From SAR116 cluster bacterium AG-426-I14 (GTDB lineage Bacteria; Pseudomonadota; Alphaproteobacteria; Puniceispirillales; Marisalimonadaceae), in assembly GCA_003210055.1 (NCBI GenBank), contig QCNS01000019.1, positions 1 through 33,568 of the forward strand: a stretch of DNA of 33,568 bases. The letters run 5' to 3'. A program made the translations under genes and the position numbers. Under the pieces are notes generated by a model. The model had not been told where the DNA came from and ran no database searches. It saw only the letters and a list, made by a program, of their open reading frames with translations. Below, piece by piece: positions 23,800 to 32,260 of this stretch. How positions within the stretch are numbered: the stretch's first letter is position 1; the number at the start of each line of letters is the position of its first letter.

Positions 23800-24753
23800 T
23801 TGCAATTTGATAAATACAAGAAAAAAACTTTTTCGAAGGATTGGAATAATTTCGAAAAACAGTCTAAGGCTTCAAGTGGTTTTGCTTATTTTTTAAAAAA
23901 GACTAAAAACTTTTTATACAAAATTTTAGGATTTAAAATTAGTCTTAAAATTATAAAAAATAACGAATTTAAAAATGAAGAATTCAATTCCTATCAGATT
24001 GATAAAGATATCATTAGTTACAGAAATAGATTGGCTAATGACACAATAAAAAGCTTTTTATTAAAATTTAATATCAATTCTAAAAAATCTGAGATATTCA
24101 ATTTTATAAATCAATATCAAAAACTGTTTTATAATAGTCCAATAACAGATTTAAGAAGTGGCTATGGTTATAATGAAGGTTTAATTTTATATTGTACTCT
24201 AAAAAAAATTAGACCAACCTTAGTTGTTGAGTCCGGTGTAATGAAAGGATTTTCCACTTATATAATTCACCACGCAACTTCTAATGATTGTAAAATTTTC
24301 TGCTACGATATTAACTTTGACAATTTAATTTTTAAATCAAATAAAGCTCAGTATTTTAATCACGATATAACACTAAATCATCCAAACTTTAAAAATCATA
24401 ACTCTTTTGCTCTATGGGATGACCATACTAGTCATTTGAATAGACTAAAATTTTCTCTTAAACATAAAATAAAATATAATATATTTGATGATGATTTAGG
24501 CTTTACCAACTTTCATTCTGATGGTTGGCCTCCTATTCCTTCATTAGCAATGTTGTATGAAATAAAAGATAAAGTTATCACTAAAGATGAAGTTGAATGG
24601 ATATGCAGGAATAAAAAAGGTAAAATTTGGCTATCCAATTTTTCTTCCGACAAATCCATAAATAATATTAAATATTATCATAATTTTCCTAATCTTTTTT
24701 CTATTAGCGGGTACAAAAATAATAGTTGTTCCTCTTTTGTTATGACTAATTAG
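23800..24753 (+). CDS. Unknown protein with SAM/cephalosporin-hydroxylase-like fold
   Basis: A 317-residue lysine- and asparagine-rich protein starting with TTG. The centre (about 138-175) reads RPTLVVESGVMKGFSTYIIH, then CKIFCYDI. This resembles the first strand and loop of class I methyltransferase or cephalosporin-hydroxylase folds (V-x-E-x-G-x-x-x-G and an acidic end to strand 2). A later HKIKYNIFDDDLGFTNFHSD (221-240) has an Asp cluster that could bind metal or ligand. There is no signal peptide. Composition is more AT-rich and less conserved in look than ampG, as with the polysaccharide genes, and two glycosyltransferases follow. A glycan-modifying role is possible but not shown. It ends 4 bp into the convergent GT4 gene. 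Confidence 0.6.
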   Translation: MQFDKYKKKTFSKDWNNFEKQSKASSGFAYFLKKTKNFLYKILGFKISLKIIKNNEFKNEEFNSYQIDKDIISYRNRLANDTIKSFLLKFNINSKKSEIFNFINQYQKLFYNSPITDLRSGYGYNEGLILYCTLKKIRPTLVVESGVMKGFSTYIIHHATSNDCKIFCYDINFDNLIFKSNKAQYFNHDITLNHPNFKNHNSFALWDDHTSHLNRLKFSLKHKIKYNIFDDDLGFTNFHSDGWPPIPSLAMLYEIKDKVITKDEVEWICRNKKGKIWLSNFSSDKSINNIKYYHNFPNLFSISGYKNNSCSSFVMTN

Positions 24754-25841
24754 ATTAAAAACTTTTCTCTTAATTTATCTATTGTAATTGAAGCTTTTTC
24801 GCCAGTATGATGAAAATTTTGCCAAGATTTTTTTTGATAAAATTTTAATAATTTAGGATTATTTATAAGTTCTAAAATACTTACAGCTAATTTCTTAGCA
24901 TTAATATTATTTATCAAAATACCGTTGTCTTTGATAATTTCTGGAATACCTCCTTTATTAGATGCGATCACTGCAGCCCCATTGCTCATTGACTCAGAAA
25001 CAACCAAACCATAAGGTTCATCCCAAATTGAAGGTATAACCACTATAGCGGCTTCTTGCATTCTTTTTTGGACATCTTCATGACTTAATGACAACTCTAG
25101 ATTACCTTGGTCGAACATTAACTTTATTGTATTCTTAATATTATTAAAAAATTTTAAATATTCTTTATTAGTTCTTTTCATAGGAGTGCCAATGACAGAA
25201 AATCTCCAATTTTTATGTTCTTGGAAAATTTGTTTAATGGCTTCTACATATAAATGAACACCTTTATCTTTATTTATTTTTCCAACAAATAAGACTTCTT
25301 TTTTCTTTTTTGGCAAAGACTTTAATTTTCTATTAACGCCATTATGTAATACAACAACTTTTTCTCTATTGAATTTTATACCTTTTAAAAATAAATTTCT
25401 AATAAAATTGCTAACACATAGTATTTTGTCACAATCCTCCAATAGATTTTTTCTTTCTTTAAGAGTTTTAGAACCTATCATCATTAGAGGATCATTATGA
25501 AAAATCAAAAAAACTTTCACATTTTTTAACTTTTTTAAAACACCATTTACTAAATTTGGTCTATTATGAATTTCAATTATCTCTCTAGAATTAACATTTT
25601 TTTTAATAAGTGAGCACATTTGATCTGCAAGATGTTTATTTTTGCTTTTGAAAGGGTTTTTAGTTTTTTCTATACCTACAAAATTTTTTGGCAAAATTGG
25701 ATTTTCAACTTTATCACCATAAATAAGCAAATCCTTTTTATACCTACTGAAGTGGATAGTATTTTTAATGGTAATTGACACTGAGCCAGGAAAATTTTTA
25801 TCAAACTTATCTTTGAAAGGAAGTAAAATATGAATTGCCAT
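24750..25841 (-). CDS. GT4-family glycosyltransferase
   Basis: A 363-residue GT-B retaining glycosyltransferase. The donor-binding half shows VLFVGKINKDKGVHLYVEAI (183-202), VVIPSIWDEPYGLVVSESMS (267-286) with the E-x7-E motif, and NGAAVIASNKGGIPEII (287-303). The N-terminal half has IIEIHNRPNLVNGVL (88-102) and CDKILCVSNFIRNLF (137-151) with VVVLHNGVN (162-170), typical of GT4. No membrane segment is seen. It is convergent with the unknown gene (4 bp overlap) and divergent from the DXD transferase across 69 bp. It probably builds lipopolysaccharide or a surface glycan from a nucleotide sugar. Acceptor and donor unknown. Confidence 0.86.
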   Translation of the reverse strand: MAIHILLPFKDKFDKNFPGSVSITIKNTIHFSRYKKDLLIYGDKVENPILPKNFVGIEKTKNPFKSKNKHLADQMCSLIKKNVNSREIIEIHNRPNLVNGVLKKLKNVKVFLIFHNDPLMMIGSKTLKERKNLLEDCDKILCVSNFIRNLFLKGIKFNREKVVVLHNGVNRKLKSLPKKKKEVLFVGKINKDKGVHLYVEAIKQIFQEHKNWRFSVIGTPMKRTNKEYLKFFNNIKNTIKLMFDQGNLELSLSHEDVQKRMQEAAIVVIPSIWDEPYGLVVSESMSNGAAVIASNKGGIPEIIKDNGILINNINAKKLAVSILELINNPKLLKFYQKKSWQNFHHTGEKASITIDKLREKFLI

Positions 25842-25900
25842 TTTGTTATGTTATCTTGAAAAAAAAAAATAGTTAACTAATGTAGTTATTTTTATTTAAT

Positions 25901-25906
25901 AGGAAG
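25901..25906 (+). promoter_or_regulatory. Shine-Dalgarno supporting a TTG start
   Basis: AGGAAG lies four bases before the TTG at 25911. An ATG at codon 7 (25929) would cut off the first beta strand (QTIIC) and has no comparable site. Confidence 0.5.
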
Positions 25907-25910
25907 AAAA

Positions 25911-26645
25911 TTGCAAACTATTATATGTATGAAATGGGGAAATAGGTATAATTACCAATACGTAAATAGACTTTATAAATCTATTTTACGTCATACTAGA
26001 AATAAGACTAGATTAATTTGTTTTACAGATAATAAAAGTAAAATTGATAAAGAAGTAATCTGTCTTCCTTTACCTAACATCAAAATTCCTAATCAAATAT
26101 CTTTTACTCCTTGGAGAAAATTAAGTGTTTGGCAATTTCCTCTTCATGATCTTAAAGGTGACGTTTTGTTTTTAGATTTAGATTTGGTAATTACTGGCAA
26201 CTTAGACAAATTTTTCAATTACAAAAAAGGTAAATATTGCGTTATTGAAAACTGGACGCAAATAGGTAAAAAAATTGGTAATACAAGTTGTTTTAGATTT
26301 CCTGTAAAATTATTTAAGAATATTTTTGATGATTTCGAAAAAAATCCGAAATATATCTGGGAGCACTACCATATAGAACAAGTTTATATTAGTGACAAAA
26401 TTAAAGATCAGGTTTTTTGGCCAGAAAATTGGTGTAAAAGTTTTAAACATAGTCTCCTACCAAATTGGCCAATGAGAATTTGGCAGCCAGCAAAGTTAAC
26501 AGCTGGAACAAGTGTTGTGGTGTTTACCGGAAAACCAGACCCTGAAGATGTTTTACTTGGAAAATGGCCAGTGCCTAAAAAAGAATTCTATAAAAAAATA
26601 TACAAAAGATTAATTGCGCCAAGTTGGTTAAAGTCTAATTGGTAG
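25911..26645 (+). CDS. Putative DXD-type (GT-A) glycosyltransferase
   Basis: A 244-residue protein that begins QTIICMKWGNRYNYQYVNRLY, a pattern shared by a group of bacterial GT-A-like proteins with this start. The metal-binding DXD is in GDVLFLDLDLVITGNLD (83-99; D89 and D91). RLICFTDN (34-41) and SFTPWRKLSVWQFP (64-77) suit a nucleotide-sugar site as in GT8-like folds. The C-terminus has WQPAKLTAGTSVVVFTGKPD, then a conserved-looking LLGKWPVP. There is no signal peptide. It is divergent from the GT4 gene, and convergent with the dehydrogenase gene. It is probably a glycosyltransferase of the surface-glycan set. Donor unknown. Confidence 0.65.
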   Translation: MQTIICMKWGNRYNYQYVNRLYKSILRHTRNKTRLICFTDNKSKIDKEVICLPLPNIKIPNQISFTPWRKLSVWQFPLHDLKGDVLFLDLDLVITGNLDKFFNYKKGKYCVIENWTQIGKKIGNTSCFRFPVKLFKNIFDDFEKNPKYIWEHYHIEQVYISDKIKDQVFWPENWCKSFKHSLLPNWPMRIWQPAKLTAGTSVVVFTGKPDPEDVLLGKWPVPKKEFYKKIYKRLIAPSWLKSNW

Positions 26646-26647
26646 AA

Positions 26648-27607
26648 TTAATTAAGAACATTTTCAGGCCTTTTGTTTAGAAAAGCCTGAATAGCTAGAA
26701 CATAACCATTATGAAATTTTTCATAAGTTTCTTCAGAAACATAACCAATATGTGGAGTCAAAACTAAATTGCAAGTTTTTTCCAATTTTCTAAATTTGTG
26801 CATTTTTGGCAACGGTTCTATATCATAAACATCCAAACCAGCTCCAGAAATCAACTTATTTTCTAGACTATGTATCAAATCATTTTCTTTTATAATAGGG
26901 CCTCTACTAGTATTAATAATTATTGATGTTTTTTTCATTAATGAAAGTTTTCCAAAATCAATAAAATTTAAAGTTCTTTCAGATAGTTTTGTATGGATAG
27001 ATAAGATATCTGATTTTTGAAATAATTCTTGTTTGTTAACGTATTTCACATCTTCTTCTTTACATCTCTCCTTTGTTAAATTATGACTCCATGCCATCAC
27101 ATCCATTCCAAAAGCCTTGCCAAATCTAGCAACTTGCTTACCCTGTCTACCTAGACCAAAAATTCCAAGTGTTTTACCAAATAAAGATCTACCAATCTCT
27201 GTTTGCCATTTTCCTTTTTCCATGTTTTTAAATTCATTTTTAATTCCTCGCCAAACTACCATAGTGAGTAACCATGATAATTCAGCTGTTGAATGAAAAC
27301 GATTGTCTGTTCCACAAAAAATTATATTTTTTTGTTTGAGCTTTTTACTATCTACTGAAGGATTCCACATGCCGCTTGTTACTACTAATTTTAAATTTGG
27401 AAGTTTATCTATAATATCTGCAGATAATTTTGTTCTTTCTCTCATTAAACATATTACATCAAATTCAGTTAGGCTTTTAATTAATACTGCTTTATTTTCA
27501 ATATAGTTATTAAAAACTTTTAAATAAATTTTGTCTTTTAAAATTTCCCAATCACCAAATTTTTTTGTTACTTTTTGATAATCATCTAGAACTGCAACCT
27601 TTAACAT
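26648..27607 (-). CDS. D-isomer-specific 2-hydroxyacid dehydrogenase
   Basis: An NAD-dependent oxidoreductase of 319 residues. The start is the ATG at 27607 (LKVAVLDDYQ), because AAGAGGA lies 8 bases upstream. The frame runs 54 codons further back, but that part has no family match and would overlap the divergent transporter gene. The cofactor motif is GIFGLGRQGKQVARFG (148-163). The triad R235 (NTSRGP), E264 (DIEPLP) and H286 (TPHIGY) is in the exact family spacing. Substrate could be glyoxylate, hydroxypyruvate or 3-phosphoglycerate-like acids; the protein is shorter than SerA and lacks an ACT domain, so serine biosynthesis is unlikely. It stands 115 bp from eamA, divergently. Confidence 0.88.
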   Translation of the reverse strand: MLKVAVLDDYQKVTKKFGDWEILKDKIYLKVFNNYIENKAVLIKSLTEFDVICLMRERTKLSADIIDKLPNLKLVVTSGMWNPSVDSKKLKQKNIIFCGTDNRFHSTAELSWLLTMVVWRGIKNEFKNMEKGKWQTEIGRSLFGKTLGIFGLGRQGKQVARFGKAFGMDVMAWSHNLTKERCKEEDVKYVNKQELFQKSDILSIHTKLSERTLNFIDFGKLSLMKKTSIIINTSRGPIIKENDLIHSLENKLISGAGLDVYDIEPLPKMHKFRKLEKTCNLVLTPHIGYVSEETYEKFHNGYVLAIQAFLNKRPENVLN

Positions 27608-27615
27608 AATTAAAA

Positions 27616-27622
27616 TCCTCTT
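27616..27622 (-). promoter_or_regulatory. Shine-Dalgarno choosing the internal ATG of the dehydrogenase
   Basis: The minus strand reads AAGAGGA eight bases before the ATG at 27607. It settles the start and leaves a normal divergent intergenic region. Confidence 0.7.
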
Positions 27623-27634
27623 AAGTGATAAAAG

Positions 27635-27654
27635 ACAAAGTTTAAACTCTTTGT
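27635..27654. repeat. Nested inverted repeat in the dehydrogenase-eamA intergenic region
   Basis: ACAAAG (27635-27640) and CTTTGT (27649-27654) are inverted, and the self-complementary AGTTTAAACT (27639-27648) lies between them. It sits between two divergent genes, 17 bp upstream of a TATAAT at 27672-27677 that may be the eamA -10. It may be an operator; no protein can be named. Confidence 0.35.
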
Positions 27655-27722
27655 GCTTTTGAATAATTTTATATAATGTTAAATATGACTTTAGTTCACT
27701 ATAGTTAATTTTCAATTGTTTT

Positions 27723-28643
27723 ATGTCTAACAATTTATTTGGGTCTATTCTAGGTTTTTTAGCAGTCATACTATCACTGTTTACTCATTTGATTATGAAA
27801 TCTCTAACCAGTGAAGTTGACTTTTTAATGACTATTTTTGGTAGATTTGTATTCTCTCTCCCTTTGCTTTTTTTGTTTGCAATATTTATTAGAAAGAATT
27901 TGTTTTTCCAGATTAATAATTGGGTTAACGTATTATTGAGATCGTTTTTTGGAATAATTACGATGATCCCTGTTTTTTTATCAATTCAACTTATACCAAT
28001 TGGTCTTGTAACTGCATTAGCTCAAAGTTCAGCAATATTTATTACAATTTTCGCTCCAATTTTTATAGGTGAAAAAATTGGGTACATTAGATGGTGTGCT
28101 GTTCTATTAGGACTTTTTGGCATTTATTTAATGACTAATCCAATTGGGATTATTGTTGGAACAAGTAATTTATCATCTCTTGGGTTGGCATTAGCTACTT
28201 TCAGCGCTTTATCACATGCTGGTCTTGCTTTAACGCTAAGAAAATTAGGTCAAACTGAACACCCAACAACAACGGCATTAATACACAATTTGATCACATC
28301 AATTATCGTGATTTTTTCAATAAGTTTTTTTGGTACAAAATTTCTTGGTGAAACAGGACATCATGGAATAGATATAATTCTTAATCCAAATATCTATCTT
28401 TATATAATTATTTCATTAGGCGTTATTGGATCTTTTGTTCAGTACTTGATGGCGGCAAGCTATAAGTATGCAGAAGCAACTGTACTAGTAACAATTCGAT
28501 ATTTAGCAATTCCTATAGCTTCTATTTTTGGATATTATATATGGGGTGAAGTTTTAACTTTTAGTCAGATTTTAGGTGCTTTTTTAATAATCACTGCATC
28601 CTTAATTATTACTGCCAGAGAAATAAAAGCTAAAAAGTATTAG
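27723..28643 (+). CDS. EamA/DMT-superfamily transporter
   Basis: A 306-residue inner-membrane protein with about ten hydrophobic helices in two EamA repeats (about 8-137 and 152-298). The first repeat ends in ALAQSSAIFITIFAPIFIGE and YIRWCAVLLGLFGIYLM; the second in EATVLVTIRYLAIPIASIFG, EVLTFSQILGAFLIITASL. The pattern of an acidic residue (GEK, GEV) before the last helix of each repeat is usual for drug/metabolite exporters. A TATAAT ends 45 bp upstream of the ATG. It is divergent from the dehydrogenase and convergent with pyrE with 13 bp between. Substrate (amino acid or other metabolite) cannot be told. Confidence 0.88.
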   Translation: MSNNLFGSILGFLAVILSLFTHLIMKSLTSEVDFLMTIFGRFVFSLPLLFLFAIFIRKNLFFQINNWVNVLLRSFFGIITMIPVFLSIQLIPIGLVTALAQSSAIFITIFAPIFIGEKIGYIRWCAVLLGLFGIYLMTNPIGIIVGTSNLSSLGLALATFSALSHAGLALTLRKLGQTEHPTTTALIHNLITSIIVIFSISFFGTKFLGETGHHGIDIILNPNIYLYIIISLGVIGSFVQYLMAASYKYAEATVLVTIRYLAIPIASIFGYYIWGEVLTFSQILGAFLIITASLIITAREIKAKKY

Positions 28644-28656
28644 ACTTATAAATAGC

Positions 28657-29337
28657 TTAAATTCCACCATTATTTTTTGACCATTCACTTGGTTTATTTA
28701 AAAACTCTTCAACTGTAGTTAATGTTTTATTATCAAACTTATCTAAATTTTTTGCACATTCTAATACATCCCACCATGTTGCAAGATAATGTAAATTCAA
28801 TTTATTTTTTTTAAGATTTGGAATTGTTTCTTTAAAAATATCATAATAGAAAATAACAAATGTATGATTTACAATACCGCCAGCTTCTCTAATAGCTTTT
28901 GCAAAGTTTAATTTACTACCACCATCTGTTGTAAGATCTTCAACTAATAATATCCTCTGATTCTTTTTGATGTCACCCTCTATTCTTGCGTTTCTTCCAA
29001 ATCCTTTTGACTTCTTTCTAACATATTGCATTGGTAAATTTAGCCTGTCGGCTATAAAAGCTGCAAAGGGTATCCCAGCTGTTTCGCCACCAGCAACAGC
29101 ATCAAATTGTTCAAATCCTACATCTTTTGCTAGTAATGAAGCTCCAAAATCCATTAACGTTGATCTTACTCTTGGGAATGAAATTAATTTTCGACAATCA
29201 ATATAGACTGGACTGGCTGTACCTGAGGTGAACACGAAAGGTTTTCCACTTGTAAAGTGTACTGCCTCTATCTCAAAAAGCATTTTTGATGTTAATTCTG
29301 CTACTAATTTTTTATCTGTAAAAGTCAGTGGTTGCAT
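28657..29337 (-). CDS. pyrE: Orotate phosphoribosyltransferase
   Basis: Joins orotate and PRPP to give orotidine 5'-phosphate in pyrimidine synthesis. The PRPP-binding loop is [20 protein letters not shown] (129-148), [17 protein letters not shown] (35-51) is the substrate region, and [10 protein letters not shown] (105-114) is the flexible catalytic loop with lysines. [15 protein letters not shown] (80-94) is also as in the family. The 226 residues agree with alphaproteobacterial PyrE. It follows the gamma-glutamyltranspeptidase gene by 19 bp and is probably cotranscribed with it; no other pyrimidine gene is in view. Confidence 0.95.
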   Translation of the reverse strand: MQPLTFTDKKLVAELTSKMLFEIEAVHFTSGKPFVFTSGTASPVYIDCRKLISFPRVRSTLMDFGASLLAKDVGFEQFDAVAGGETAGIPFAAFIADRLNLPMQYVRKKSKGFGRNARIEGDIKKNQRILLVEDLTTDGGSKLNFAKAIREAGGIVNHTFVIFYYDIFKETIPNLKKNKLNLHYLATWWDVLECAKNLDKFDNKTLTTVEEFLNKPSEWSKNNGGI

Positions 29338-29356
29338 ACATTATCTTTTATATTTT

Positions 29357-30961
29357 TTACACCCCTAATGCAAGGCCATCTTTTCTCCAATCAGATGCAC
29401 CTATTAATACTTTCTTTTTTCTGTCCACATAAATCATCTGACCTCCACCAATTGGAAATACTGGGTGATTAATTTCATGACCTTTATTCTTTAAGTCTTT
29501 TATAATATTTTTATCAAATCCATTTTCAACGTCGACAATTCCGTTGTTAGGAAAAATTCTTGGAAGATCTAAAGCTTCTTGAGGGCTCATCCCAAAATCA
29601 AAAATTTGTGATAGAATAAAAGCATGTCCAGCAGCCTGATAATGGCCTCCCATAACACCAAAAGAAGCTATTATAGAATTTTTTTCACTTATCATGCCTG
29701 GGATAATAGTGTGCAATGGTTTCTTTAAACCTTCTATTTCATTAATATGGTTTTTTTTCAAATTAAAACTTCTTCCCCTACAATGTAATAATATCCCAGT
29801 ATTTTTAGATGTTATCCCACTACCAAATGCGTCAAAAAGCGAATTAATAAAAGAAATTATCATTCCTTCTTTGTCTCTAACTGTTAGATAAACAGTATCA
29901 GGATGATTTGGAAAGTCTGATTTTTTAAAGGTACTTGCTTTTTTAAAATTTATGCTACTTGAGTAATTTTTTATTGATTTAGAATTTAAAAGCTTTTCAT
30001 AATTCATGACTCTAAACTTGGGATCTGAAACATAACTATCTCTGATTAAATACGATATTTTAACTGCTTCACAGAACAAATGATAGTAATCACCTTTAGA
30101 TAAATTTTCTAAATGAAAAGATTTTAATATCGCAAGAATAATGAAAACTGTTATTCCTTGTCCATTTGGGGGACATTCGTGTATTGAATAACCCCTATAA
30201 TTATAATTAATTGGTTTAACCCAGTTAGCCGTGTAGTTAGAAAAATCTTTCAAAGTTTGCAATCCACCTAGGCCAGTTAATTTATCACATATATCTCTAG
30301 CAATAAATCCATTGTAAAAGCCTTTACTACCTTCCTCCCCAATTAGTCTGATTGTGTTTATTAATTTTTCATTTTTAAATAATTCTAAAAAATTGAAAGC
30401 TTTCCCTTTGTTTAAAAAAATATTTTTTGTTATCTCATCTTTAGATAACTTCATTTGATTTCGTGACCAATCTAAACTTACTCTCTCACTTATTAACACT
30501 CCATTCTCAATATATTGAAGAGCAAACTTAAATATCTCACGCCAAGGTAATTTCCCATATTTCTTATGCATCATCTCCCATGCTGAAACAGCTCCTGGTA
30601 TTGTTACAGAATGAGGTGTGTCTGCTTCAATGTTACTTAATCCCATATTGTTTAGGGTTTTAGTTTCATATTTTTTACCAGCATAACCAGAGCCATTTAT
30701 AGCCCTAATATTTTTTGTTGAACCATCTCGTGAGATAAGAGCAAAACAATCCCCCCCAATTCCAGTCATGTGCGGTTCAGCCATACACAATACTAAACTC
30801 ATTGCAATTGCCGTATCTAAAGCATTACCTCCCTCCTTCAACATCATCAAACCAGCATTACTAGCAAGTGAATGAGATGAAGCTACCATGCCATGTTTGG
30901 AGATTCCATGTGATTTTCCTGGGTTATCAAAACTCCTTATATTAAAATCTGTATGATGCAT
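29357..30961 (-). CDS. Gamma-glutamyltranspeptidase-family Ntn hydrolase, no signal peptide
   Basis: A 534-residue autoprocessing amidohydrolase. The large-subunit start is HGMVASSHSLASNAGLMML (23-41) with EGGNALDTAIAMSL and MTGIGGDCFALI. The autocleavage site is before T356 in PNHPDTVYLTVRDKEG (351-366). SLFDAFGSGI and LHTIIPGMI, GVMGGHYQAAGHA (435-447) give the rest of the binding site. Classical periplasmic Ggt has a signal peptide; this one (MHHTDFNIRSFDNPG) has none, so it may be cytoplasmic, as in relatives acting on oxamate or cephalosporin-like amides. True glutathione activity is therefore uncertain. It shares a direction with pyrE, and is divergent from the flavoprotein gene by 45 bp. 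Confidence 0.85.
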   Translation of the reverse strand: MHHTDFNIRSFDNPGKSHGISKHGMVASSHSLASNAGLMMLKEGGNALDTAIAMSLVLCMAEPHMTGIGGDCFALISRDGSTKNIRAINGSGYAGKKYETKTLNNMGLSNIEADTPHSVTIPGAVSAWEMMHKKYGKLPWREIFKFALQYIENGVLISERVSLDWSRNQMKLSKDEITKNIFLNKGKAFNFLELFKNEKLINTIRLIGEEGSKGFYNGFIARDICDKLTGLGGLQTLKDFSNYTANWVKPINYNYRGYSIHECPPNGQGITVFIILAILKSFHLENLSKGDYYHLFCEAVKISYLIRDSYVSDPKFRVMNYEKLLNSKSIKNYSSSINFKKASTFKKSDFPNHPDTVYLTVRDKEGMIISFINSLFDAFGSGITSKNTGILLHCRGRSFNLKKNHINEIEGLKKPLHTIIPGMISEKNSIIASFGVMGGHYQAAGHAFILSQIFDFGMSPQEALDLPRIFPNNGIVDVENGFDKNIIKDLKNKGHEINHPVFPIGGGQMIYVDRKKKVLIGASDWRKDGLALGV

Positions 30962-31006
30962 AATTTTAATTTTTACCTTATATTAATTTAAAATTAAATT
31001 TTAATT

Positions 31007-32260
31007 ATGTATAAAAATAGAATGAAAGATATAAATAAAATAATAATTGTAGGAGCAGGGCATTCTGGAATACAAGCTGCAGCAAGTTTGAGAGAAAAAC
31101 AATACCAGGGCGAAATTACAATTATTGAAAAAGAATCTCATATACCATATCAAAAACCCCCATTGTCTAAAAAATTTTTGTTAGACATAAAAAATACTGC
31201 CTCTTTACTCAGAAGTGATGAATGGTACAAAAAAAATAATATTAATTTATTAAATAATAAAAATGTTACTCAAGTAGACAGAAATAAGAAAATCATACTT
31301 GATCAAAAAAATAAACAATACTCCTATGACAAATTAATCCTGGCAATGGGTTCCAGAAACAGGACCTTTGATACATTAAATTTTAAAGACATAAAAAATA
31401 TTATAAACCTTAGATCTTTAAACGACTCAATCCATTTAAAAAAACTATTATCAAAAACAAATGATTTAATAATTATTGGAGCTGGGTTTATTGGTTTAGA
31501 AGTAGCTTCAATTGCCCGTACACTAAATAAAAAAGTTACTATTGTGGAAGCTGGTAATAGAGTTATGCCTAGAAATATTTCAAAAAACTTGTCTGATTGG
31601 TACATCAATTATCATAAAAAAAATGGAGTAAAGTTTTTGTTTAATGAAAAAGTTGTTTCAACAGAGCAAATGAAAGGTAAAGTTTTATCACTAACCACTC
31701 AAAGTAAGAAAATTTTGAGAGCTGACTGCTTTCTAACTGCAATTGGTTCTTTACCAGAAACCTCATTAGCTGCGCAAATTGGTCTCGAAATAAAAAATGG
31801 TATATGTGTTAACGAATATATGCAAACCAATGACCCTGATATTTATGCAATTGGCGATTGTACTAGTTTTGTTAATAATGACATATATTTAAGATTAGAG
31901 TCCATTCAAAATGCTGTTGATCAATCAAAAGTTGCTGCATCAAATATATTGAGCAACAAAGAAAAATATTTACCAACCCCTTGGTTTTGGTCGGATCAAT
32001 TTGATTTAAAACTTCAAATTGTGGGTATAATTTCTGATAATGTAAAAAATAGAATGATAAAAATTTTAGGATCAATTGAACAATCTGAATTTTCTAATTT
32101 AATATTTGATGATGATAAGCTAGTTTCAATTGAGAGTATAAATAGACCTGCTCACCACATGTTATTTAAAAATCATTTCAAAGATTGGCATTTGATTAAA
32201 CCAGACATGATAAAACCCGACATGGATATTAAATTATTTTTAAAAAATTTAACCAAGTAA
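31007..32260 (+). CDS. Ferredoxin-reductase-type FAD/NAD oxidoreductase
   Basis: A 417-residue flavoprotein like rhodocoxin, putidaredoxin and related ferredoxin reductases, which move electrons from NAD(P)H to a [2Fe-2S] ferredoxin. FAD motif KIIIVGAGHSGIQAAASL (11-28), YQKPPLSKKFL (48-58), the NAD motif LIIIGAGFIGLEVASIA (about 153-169), and DPDIYAIGDCTSF (about 280-292) which closes the FAD site. The C-terminal PTPWFWSDQFDLKLQIVGI fits the reductase C-terminal dimer domain. The start may be the ATG at 31007 or the one at 31022. It converges on the aminotransferase with 12 bp of overlap. No ferredoxin or oxygenase gene is near, so the partner is unknown. Confidence 0.9.
   Translation: MYKNRMKDINKIIIVGAGHSGIQAAASLREKQYQGEITIIEKESHIPYQKPPLSKKFLLDIKNTASLLRSDEWYKKNNINLLNNKNVTQVDRNKKIILDQKNKQYSYDKLILAMGSRNRTFDTLNFKDIKNIINLRSLNDSIHLKKLLSKTNDLIIIGAGFIGLEVASIARTLNKKVTIVEAGNRVMPRNISKNLSDWYINYHKKNGVKFLFNEKVVSTEQMKGKVLSLTTQSKKILRADCFLTAIGSLPETSLAAQIGLEIKNGICVNEYMQTNDPDIYAIGDCTSFVNNDIYLRLESIQNAVDQSKVAASNILSNKEKYLPTPWFWSDQFDLKLQIVGIISDNVKNRMIKILGSIEQSEFSNLIFDDDKLVSIESINRPAHHMLFKNHFKDWHLIKPDMIKPDMDIKLFLKNLTK

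Noticed and set aside
25858-25869. A homopolymer A run before the DXD transferase gene.
   Set aside because: Poly-A/T runs occur throughout this genome; nothing indicates phase variation, since it lies outside coding sequence and away from promoter hexamers I can define.
27608-27769. A 54-residue N-terminal extension of the 2-hydroxyacid dehydrogenase.
   Set aside because: No family similarity, overlap with the divergent transporter gene, and a strong Shine-Dalgarno at the internal ATG.
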